From the NCBI GenBank assembly GCA_038317685.1, contig JBBQBQ010000248.1, forward strand, positions 1 through 5,051: a stretch of 5,051 nt of DNA. The letters are read 5' to 3'. Below are positions 1 through 5,051 of this stretch, piece after piece. Under the pieces are notes generated by a model that was not told the origin of the DNA, did no database searches, and saw only the letters and a program-made list of their open reading frames with translations. Both the position numbers and the translations under genes were made by a program. Position 1 is the stretch's first letter, and the number at the start of each line of letters is the position of its first letter. The DNA is from JBBQBQ01 sp038317685 (GTDB taxonomy: Bacteria > Desulfobacterota > Desulfuromonadia > Desulfuromonadales > DDH964).

Positions 1-79
1 ATCCTTTACAAGGTCTTAAATTATGGTAAAGTCACAAGTGAATTCGTATGGTTATGGGTTATAACGGGACCCGGGGAGG
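1..79. other. AT-rich leader upstream of the first gene, no gene recognised
   Basis: This stretch is clearly more AT-rich than the rest of the window, up to about position 65, which fits intergenic DNA holding the promoter of the first gene. A TATAAC hexamer at 60-65 could be a -10 element, but no good -35 partner lies 16-18 bases upstream, so I do not call a promoter. Two of the three forward frames have a stop within the first 30 bases. The third is open from base 1 to 201 but gives an unrecognisable peptide and then runs as a shadow of the following gene. Confidence 0.5.
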
Positions 80-1714
80 ATGTCGGGGCAGGCTGGGAAG
101 CAGGTCGTTCCGAACGAGACGTTCCACCTTTGTTGGCAGGCCATCATGATGGATTCACAGAACCTGCATGGAGCGCTGTTGAAGGCGGATGCCTGGCCTG
201 ATGCTCAAGGGCCGGTTGAGTTCTGCGAAACTCACGCATCGCGCCTCTATTTTGTGGGAGAACGGGTCTATAAGGTCAAAAAACCTGTCGATTTCGGGTT
301 TCTCAACTTTACTTCCCTGGACCGTCGCCGCTTTTACTGCCATGAAGAGCTCCGCCTGAACGATCGGTTTGCCCCTGATACCTACCTGGGGGTCGTCGAA
401 TTGCGGCGGGACGGAACCGGGGTGAGAGTCGACGGGCCGGGAGAAGTCGTCGATTATGCGGTCGTTATGCGCCGTCTCCCAAGAGACCAAATGCTCGATG
501 TGATGATAGAAATTGGTGCAGAAGGGCTCCCCGAGGCCATGACAGAACTCGGACGACGCCTTGCGACCCTTCATTCCGAATCGGAGGTGGTCCGAGAAGG
601 TGGCGCGGATTTAGCCCGGGTGCAGCATAACTGGCGGGAAAATTTCGAACAACTGGCCCCCTTGGTCGGTTCGATCCTGTCGCCTCGGGCTCTAGCCTTG
701 AGCCAGGAATATGTGGCCCGGTTCCTGGACGAGTGGAGCCCGCTGCTGCTGGAAAGGGAGGTGCGGGGGGAGGTTCGGGATGCCCATGGCGATCTCCACG
801 CGGAACATATCTGTCTGACCAAACCGTTGCGTATTTACGACTGCATCGAGTTCAACCGCCGCTTCCGGGTGGCGGATAAGCTCGCAGACCTGGCCTTTCT
901 ATTGATGGACCTGGAATTTCGGGGCCGCGGTGACCTGGCCGGATGGTTGCTGAACGCTTATTGTGCCGAGGGGTCCCGGAACCCTGAGTTGAACCTGCTG
1001 TTGCCATTCTACAAGTTCTATCGGGCCTGGGTACGGGGCAAAGTCGACACTTTTCTGGCCAACGACCAGCAAGCGACGACCGGCACCCGGGCATCGGCCG
1101 CAGTCCTCGCAAAGCGCTATTTCAACCAGGCTCTGGGCTATCTTTGCCCCCCCCAACTGGTCATCACCTGCGGCTTGATGGGCAGCGGCAAATCATCCCT
1201 GGCCTCTCCCCTGGCAACCGCATTGGATGCCGTCCTGCTGCGCTCCGATGTGGTTCGCAAAGAGTTGGCTGGAGATCGGTCCCGGAACTCGGATCAGGCT
1301 CCTTTCGGGACCGGCATCTATCGGACCGACTTCTCCCGAACCACTTACCGCCGACTAAAGGGATTGAGCTTTGCCTCGTTGTCCGCCGGACGTTCGGTGG
1401 TCGTTGATGCCGCTTTCGGCGGGGAGGCAGACCGACGGTCATTTCGCTCGGCCGCTGCAGCCGCCGGGGTCCCCTGCACGGTGTTGTGGACCGATTGTGC
1501 TCGGGATCTCGCCTTGGCCCGCTTGGCCGGCCGTTGTCAGGCGGGGGATGCAATTTCCGACGGTCGCCCCGAACTCTACGACCGGCAGGCCGCAATCTTT
1601 GTCCCGCCCGGCAACGAGGGACCTCTGCTGCGAGTCGACACTGCGGGGGATGTCGACTATACTGTTCAACTCGTTCTGACTGACTTGGCGGCCGGGGTTC
1701 AGGTCGGGTCCTGA
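80..1714 (+). CDS. Bifunctional aminoglycoside-phosphotransferase-like / P-loop ATP-binding kinase-like protein
   Basis: The protein has 544 residues in two domains. Residues about 40-340 form an APH/choline-kinase-like domain. They carry an ETH block (50-52), a VYKVKKPV strand (64-70) that probably holds the nucleotide-binding Lys, a catalytic loop HGDLHAEH (236-243) and a DCIEFN metal-binding motif (254-259) in place of DFG. Residues about 358-535 form a P-loop kinase domain with Walker A GLMGSGKSS (365-373), an RSD motif soon after it and a late DGRPELYDRQ segment, in the style of gluconate or shikimate kinases. This order matches the known fusion family often named 'bifunctional aminoglycoside phosphotransferase/ATP-binding protein' (COG2187 plus COG0645), and the length is normal. 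The substrate is unknown for the family, and nothing here supports calling it an antibiotic-resistance gene. It is predicted cytoplasmic, with no signal peptide or membrane segment. The start is uncertain: GGGGAGG directly abuts the ATG at 80, while in-frame ATGs at 146 and 149 follow GGCAGG at a normal distance and give a more typical N-terminus. I keep 80 because codon third positions already look coding from there. No operon partner is evident: the next gene is 101 bases downstream. Confidence 0.93.
   Translation: MSGQAGKQVVPNETFHLCWQAIMMDSQNLHGALLKADAWPDAQGPVEFCETHASRLYFVGERVYKVKKPVDFGFLNFTSLDRRRFYCHEELRLNDRFAPDTYLGVVELRRDGTGVRVDGPGEVVDYAVVMRRLPRDQMLDVMIEIGAEGLPEAMTELGRRLATLHSESEVVREGGADLARVQHNWRENFEQLAPLVGSILSPRALALSQEYVARFLDEWSPLLLEREVRGEVRDAHGDLHAEHICLTKPLRIYDCIEFNRRFRVADKLADLAFLLMDLEFRGRGDLAGWLLNAYCAEGSRNPELNLLLPFYKFYRAWVRGKVDTFLANDQQATTGTRASAAVLAKRYFNQALGYLCPPQLVITCGLMGSGKSSLASPLATALDAVLLRSDVVRKELAGDRSRNSDQAPFGTGIYRTDFSRTTYRRLKGLSFASLSAGRSVVVDAAFGGEADRRSFRSAAAAAGVPCTVLWTDCARDLALARLAGRCQAGDAISDGRPELYDRQAAIFVPPGNEGPLLRVDTAGDVDYTVQLVLTDLAAGVQVGS
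135..140 (+). promoter_or_regulatory. Possible ribosome binding site for an internal start of the APH/P-loop gene
   Basis: GGCAGG ends 5 bases before the ATG at 146 and 8 bases before the ATG at 149, a normal Shine-Dalgarno distance. The stronger purine tract at 73-79 (GGGGAGG) touches the ATG at 80 with no spacer, which is poor geometry for initiation. If this site is used, the protein is 522 or 521 residues instead of 544 and begins MMDSQ, close to where the conserved family homology begins. Confidence 0.4.
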
Positions 1715-1815
1715 CAGGGTCCCCCTCGTCGTCTCCAGGTCATTCCCGGTGACTGCCCCAAGCGAACCGGCGACACCCCTGACCCGTATCGGCATCTCCA
1801 ACAGAAAGATTCACC
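1715..1815. other. Intergenic gap between the kinase-like gene and the transporter-sensor pair
   Basis: These 101 bases hold no recognisable gene. The only hairpin I could find is GTCA/TGAC around a 7-base loop near 1740-1754, which is too weak and lacks the T-run of an intrinsic terminator. No clear -35/-10 pair or sigma-54 type GG-N10-GC element is visible. The gap could hold an unrecognised promoter for the downstream pair, or simply be a spacer in one transcript. Confidence 0.5.
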
Positions 1816-2076
1816 ATGCCAGGTCCAACCTCCAACCCCATACTCTCCAGGGAAGCCTGGATTCTCTGTTTCATCCTCGGGGTGGTGATGCTCAATTACC
1901 CCTTTCTTCACATTTTTAACAAGCTCACCCCGATCTTCGGCATCCCCCTGCTGGTTCTGTATTTTCTGGTCGGCTGGCCTCTTTCGATTCTGGTGATCTA
2001 CCTCTTTTCCCGGACCCTGACCAACCACGGGGCAACCCACAATAAACCTCCTCCAAAAACGACGGAGTCCGAATGA
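1816..2076 (+). CDS. Small two-pass membrane protein coupled to the SLC5 sensor gene (CbrX-like)
   Basis: The protein has 86 residues. Two hydrophobic segments are visible, about 14-34 (starting AWILCFILGVVMLNYPFLHIF) and about 43-64 (IPLLVLYFLVGWPLSILVIYLF), joined by a short loop with Asn-Lys and Pro. A hydrophilic tail of about 20 residues rich in Pro, Lys and Glu follows. There is no cleavable signal peptide; residues 1-13 form a short polar lead ending in Arg-Glu. The start is ATG preceded by a weak AGAAAGA purine tract 6 bases upstream. The gene ends in ATGA, so its stop overlaps the start of the large SLC5-phosphatase gene, which implies translational coupling. In Pseudomonas, a small membrane-protein gene, cbrX, sits directly upstream of cbrA, whose product has the same kind of SLC5 domain as the neighbour here. 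I infer an equivalent role in translation, folding or assembly of the transporter domain. Small subunits of other SSS transporters (DUF4212- or DUF3311-like) are the alternative comparison. Function is not established. Confidence 0.85.
   Translation: MPGPTSNPILSREAWILCFILGVVMLNYPFLHIFNKLTPIFGIPLLVLYFLVGWPLSILVIYLFSRTLTNHGATHNKPPPKTTESE
2063..2067 (+). promoter_or_regulatory. Ribosome binding site of the SLC5-phosphatase gene
   Basis: CGGAG lies 5 bases before the ATG at 2073, inside the last codons of the small membrane gene. It fixes the start of the large gene and, with the ATGA stop/start overlap, supports either re-initiation by terminating ribosomes or direct loading at this site. Confidence 0.6.
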
Positions 2077-5051
2077 TCCCGGTCTGGCTCCTCACCCTGA
2101 CCTCCGTCTTCTATTTCGGGCTTCTCTTCGGGGTCGCCTACTACGCCGACCGGCAACGGGCGTTGGGACGCAGTATCATTTCCAACGCAAAAATCTACAG
2201 CTTATCCTTGGCGGTCTACGCGACCTCCTGGACCTTCTACGGCAGTGTTGGCCGGGCCGCCACCAGCGGCCTCGACTTTCTCCCGGTCTATCTTGGACCA
2301 ACCTTGATCGCTTTTTCCTGGTGGTTTCTGCTCCGCAAGATGGTCCGCGTCAGCAAGGAACATAACATCGTCAGCATCGCCGACTTCATCTCCAGCCGCT
2401 ACGGCAAGTCGGCCTTTCTCGGGGCGGTGGTCACGATCTTCGCGGTCTTAGGCATCATGCCCTATATCGCCCTTCAGTTGAAGGCGGTCGCCCATAGCTT
2501 CGACCTTCTCTCCAGCCCGGTCACCGGTTTTGCCAGTTCCCTGCACCAACTTCCCAAACTTGATTTCCATTTCGATACGGCCTTTGCCGTGGCCCTTATC
2601 CTCAGCCTCTTCGGGGTCCTCTTCGGGGCCCGCAACCTCGATGCCTCGGAACGGCACGAGGGGCTGGTGGCTGCCATTGCCCTTGAATCGCTGGTTAAAA
2701 TCGTCGCCTTTGTCGCCGTCGGCCTGTTTGTCACCTACGGTCTGTTCGATGGTTTCGGCGATATTCTCCAGGCCTTTTTGGCCCGGTTCCCTGAACGGGC
2801 CAACCTGTTATTGCTCGACACGGGAGAGAACTCCTACGCCCACTGGTTTTCCCTGACGTTCATTTCGATGATGGCTTTCATGTTTCTGCCGCGCCAGTTT
2901 CACATTATGGTCATCGAGAACTCCAACGAAGATCACATCATCAGCAGCATGTGGCTCTTCCCATGTTACATGTTTGTGATCAACCTGTTCGTAATCCCCA
3001 TCGCCCTGGGCGGCCTGATCCTCTTTGAGGGGAGCGCCGCCAACGCCGACTACTTCGTGCTCAACATCCCCCTGCAATTTGGGCATTCGGGGCTGGCGAT
3101 GCTGGTCTTCATCGGCGGATTCTCCGCTGCGGCTGGGATGGTCATGGTCTCCTCGGTCACCCTCGCCACAATGATTCTCAACCATCTGGTCATGCCGGTA
3201 ATCATCTTAATGAAGATCGAGGCCGCCGACATTTCGGGGTTGTTGATCAACATCAAGCGCCTGGCCATCGTCGGCGTCGTCCTTTTGGGCTATCTCTATT
3301 TCCGGATCATCGGAGACTCCTACGCGCTGGTGAATATCGGCCTGATCTCCTTCATGGCCGCCACCCAATTCGCTCCATCGCTGATCGGCGGTCTTTTCTG
3401 GAAACGAGCCAACCACAGCGGCGCGGTCGTCGGCCTGATCCTCGGTTTCATCATCTGGTTTTACACGTTGCTGGTGCCATCCTTCGTCCGCTCCGGCTGG
3501 CTCGAAAGCAACATCCTCGACCGCGGCCTCTTCGGTTTCTCGGCCCTGCGCCCCCTGGAACTCTTCGGCCTCAACGGTTTTGACATCTGGACCCATTCTC
3601 TTTTCTGGACAATGTTATTCAACGTCGGCGCCTTCCTGACCCTCTCTCTCCTCACCAAGACCTCTCGCAACGAGGACGAGCAGGCTGAAAAATTCGTCGA
3701 GGTCTTCGGCCCCCGCCGTGAGCCGGTTCAACTCGAGCGGATCAGCAAAGCACCGACCATTATGGAATTTGTCGACTTGATGACCAAGTTCATCGGCGAA
3801 AAGCAGGCCCATGCCGCCATTGCCCAATACCTCGGCTCCCGCGAAATCGACGCCAAAGGGAGCCTTTCTGAATTCGAACTCCCCAATCTCAAACGTTTCA
3901 CGGAGCGGACCCTGGCCGGTTCGGTCGGCGCCGCCCCGGCGAGCATCATCATCGAAAACTACCTGGCCACCCGAGGCAGCCGGATGGAGGATGTCTTCGA
4001 CATCTTCGGTTCCGTCACCTTGAGTCGTACTGCCAGCCGGGAGCAACTCGGCGTCCTTTATGAAGCCGCGCGGGTGGTCGCGGCCGGCGACGATCTGCAA
4101 AAGATTCTCGATGAAATCCTTGACCTGCTCTGCCAGCAGTTCAAATTCGACCTCTGTGTTATCCGTATCCTTGATGAAAACCGCTCGAATCTTGTGGTCC
4201 TTAGCCAAACCGGGATGAGTTCTGAACATCTCGGCGGGTCGGAACGGGAATTGACGATGGAGACCTACATCGGCGCCAGCTTTCTGACCAATTCCACGAC
4301 CGTGAACAACGATACCGATTTCATGGAAAAACCCTTTTCGGCGCAGATTATCCATCGCGAGGGGATCAAATCCTTCGCCCACACCCCGATCGTCATTGAA
4401 GGGGAGCCGATCGGAGTCCTTTCAGCCTTCTCCCGGACCTCCAAGGGAATATTCACCGAGGAGTTCGTGGAACTCTTCAAGAATCTGGCCGGCCAGGTCG
4501 GCGTCGCCTGGCGCAGTGCCCAACAACGAGCCGCCCTGATTGCGGCCCGTGAACATGAGCGGGAGATGACCATTGCCAAAGACATTCAGGCCAGCCTCCT
4601 CCCGGACCGGACTCCGGAGATCCCAGGGGTAACGCTGGCCGGGCTCTGCGTTCCGGCACGTCAGGTGGGCGGGGATTATTACGATTTTCTCCCTCGCGGC
4701 GCGGGCCAGATCGACCTGATCATTGCCGATGTTTCCGGACACAACGTCGGGGCCGCCTTGGTGATGGCCGAAACCCGAACCTTTATTCACGCCCGGAGTC
4801 CCGATATTGACAGTGTCCGGGCCGTCATGCGTTCCCTGAATGAATTTTTTTACGACGACCTGACCCGGGCGGAACTCTTCATCACCATGTTCTACTGCGC
4901 CTACCGGGTTGAGAACCGTTCCCTCCATTATTGCAGCGCCGGGCATAATCGCCCCCTCCTCTGGCGGGCCGGGCAGCACGTCTGTGAACGCCTCGATGCG
5001 GAGGGTCTGATCCTCGGCATCAAGCGAGAGGTTGCGTTCGAGGAACGTCAA
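2073..5051 (+). CDS. SLC5/SSS transporter - STAC - GAF - SpoIIE/PP2C serine phosphatase fusion, 3' end outside the window
   Basis: The frame is open without a stop for 993 codons to the window edge. Residues 1 to about 530 form a multi-pass sodium:solute symporter domain of the CbrA subtype. Its visible blocks are ATSWTFYGSVG (50-60), YLGP (73-76), SIADFISSRYGKS (101-113), PYIALQLKAV (130-139), RQFHIMVIENSNEDH (274-288) and a small-residue helix with SSVT (360-363), where SSS transporters bind Na+. Residues about 565-650 look like a STAC linker (LKRFTERTLAGSVGAA, from 606). Residues about 660-817 fit a GAF domain (LYEAARVVAAGDD near its start, PIGVLSAFSR near its end). From about 827 a SpoIIE/RsbU PP2C domain begins: IAKDIQASLLP (834-844), GGDYYDF (866-872), DVSGHNVGAAL (886-896) and SAGHN (955-959). 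Both early metal-binding Asp motifs are intact. The window stops before the expected C-terminal TDG-type metal Asp, so roughly 50-80 residues are missing. It is predicted to sit in the inner membrane with the phosphatase in the cytoplasm. By family precedent the substrate is a Ser/Thr-phosphorylated STAS anti-sigma antagonist; this is inferred. Transport substrate and GAF ligand are unknown. It follows a CbrX-like gene with a 4-base overlap. Confidence 0.95.
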   Translation, partial: MIPVWLLTLTSVFYFGLLFGVAYYADRQRALGRSIISNAKIYSLSLAVYATSWTFYGSVGRAATSGLDFLPVYLGPTLIAFSWWFLLRKMVRVSKEHNIVSIADFISSRYGKSAFLGAVVTIFAVLGIMPYIALQLKAVAHSFDLLSSPVTGFASSLHQLPKLDFHFDTAFAVALILSLFGVLFGARNLDASERHEGLVAAIALESLVKIVAFVAVGLFVTYGLFDGFGDILQAFLARFPERANLLLLDTGENSYAHWFSLTFISMMAFMFLPRQFHIMVIENSNEDHIISSMWLFPCYMFVINLFVIPIALGGLILFEGSAANADYFVLNIPLQFGHSGLAMLVFIGGFSAAAGMVMVSSVTLATMILNHLVMPVIILMKIEAADISGLLINIKRLAIVGVVLLGYLYFRIIGDSYALVNIGLISFMAATQFAPSLIGGLFWKRANHSGAVVGLILGFIIWFYTLLVPSFVRSGWLESNILDRGLFGFSALRPLELFGLNGFDIWTHSLFWTMLFNVGAFLTLSLLTKTSRNEDEQAEKFVEVFGPRREPVQLERISKAPTIMEFVDLMTKFIGEKQAHAAIAQYLGSREIDAKGSLSEFELPNLKRFTERTLAGSVGAAPASIIIENYLATRGSRMEDVFDIFGSVTLSRTASREQLGVLYEAARVVAAGDDLQKILDEILDLLCQQFKFDLCVIRILDENRSNLVVLSQTGMSSEHLGGSERELTMETYIGASFLTNSTTVNNDTDFMEKPFSAQIIHREGIKSFAHTPIVIEGEPIGVLSAFSRTSKGIFTEEFVELFKNLAGQVGVAWRSAQQRAALIAAREHEREMTIAKDIQASLLPDRTPEIPGVTLAGLCVPARQVGGDYYDFLPRGAGQIDLIIADVSGHNVGAALVMAETRTFIHARSPDIDSVRAVMRSLNEFFYDDLTRAELFITMFYCAYRVENRSLHYCSAGHNRPLLWRAGQHVCERLDAEGLILGIKREVAFEERQ

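Noticed and set aside
59..65. TATAAC as a sigma-70 -10 element
   Set aside because: No acceptable -35 hexamer is present at 16-18 bases upstream (AGTGAA at 37-42), so it is not better than chance in AT-rich DNA.
1..201. Open forward frame from base 1, possibly the tail of an upstream gene
   Set aside because: The peptide resembles nothing I know, its third positions in 1-65 are AT-rich unlike the genes here, and from about 80 on it overlaps the well-supported APH/P-loop gene in another frame.
1685..1701. Sigma-54-like TTGGCGG...TTCA before the transporter-sensor pair
   Set aside because: The -24 GG is present but the -12 GC is missing at the required spacing, and it lies inside the end of the upstream coding region.
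80..1714. Antibiotic-resistance gene (aminoglycoside phosphotransferase)
   Set aside because: The APH resemblance is at fold level and the domain is fused to a P-loop kinase in a housekeeping-like family. No mobile-element context or resistance-type APH features are visible.
1706..1756. Terminator or repeat after the first gene (GGGTCC twice; GTCA/TGAC hairpin)
   Set aside because: GGGTCC is a short direct repeat rather than an inverted one. The GTCA/TGAC stem is only 4-5 pairs and has no following T-run.
1164..1801. Minus-strand frames of 120-143 residues over the P-loop domain
   Set aside because: They are Arg/Pro/Gly-rich low-complexity translations opposite a domain with an intact Walker A motif.
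2605..2632. Tandem CTCTTCGGGG repeat within the transporter gene
   Set aside because: It encodes LFGVLFGA in a membrane helix and is explained by hydrophobic codon use rather than by a functional DNA repeat.
3615..4382. 255-residue minus-strand open frame
   Set aside because: It lies antisense to the STAC/GAF part of the large fusion, whose sense frame shows clear domain motifs. Long antisense frames are expected in GC-rich coding DNA, and the translation has no recognisable motif.
4422..5051. 209-residue minus-strand open frame reaching the right edge
   Set aside because: It is antisense to the PP2C domain, starts only at a TTG codon on the edge, and has a composition typical of a shadow frame.

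Overview
The window reads as part of a GC-rich (visually about 58-60% G+C) Gram-negative chromosome. The protein styles suggest a Desulfuromonadales/Geobacter-like deltaproteobacterium. This rests on remembered family resemblance, not on a search. Three genes lie head to tail on the + strand. The other open frames, including long ones on the - strand at 3615-4382 and 4422-5051, are shadows of high-GC coding sequence.

Layout: 1-79 is a more AT-rich leader with no recognisable gene. 80-1714 encodes a two-domain protein with an aminoglycoside-phosphotransferase-like (protein-kinase-fold) N-terminal half and a P-loop kinase-like C-terminal half. It is a widespread 'APH/AAA' fusion whose substrate is unknown. 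A 101-base gap (1715-1815) follows, with no convincing terminator or promoter. 1816-2076 encodes an 86-residue protein with two membrane segments. It overlaps by ATGA the start of a very large gene that begins at 2073 and runs off the right edge with 993 codons visible and no stop.

The large gene is the centre of interest. Its N-terminal ~530 residues form a CbrA-type sodium:solute symporter (SLC5/SSS) domain. A STAC-like linker, a GAF domain and a SpoIIE/RsbU-type PP2C serine phosphatase domain follow, and the phosphatase is cut by the window edge. The layout parallels the CbrA sensor of Pseudomonas (SLC5-STAC-PAS-histidine kinase), but with a serine phosphatase in place of the kinase. The small overlapping membrane gene occupies the position of cbrX, the small gene upstream of and coupled to cbrA.

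The inferred job of the pair is to couple solute transport or occupancy at the membrane to dephosphorylation of a cytoplasmic target. By family precedent that target would be a STAS-domain anti-sigma-factor antagonist in a partner-switching pathway. No such target is visible here. The kinase-like gene upstream has no evident functional link to the sensor.
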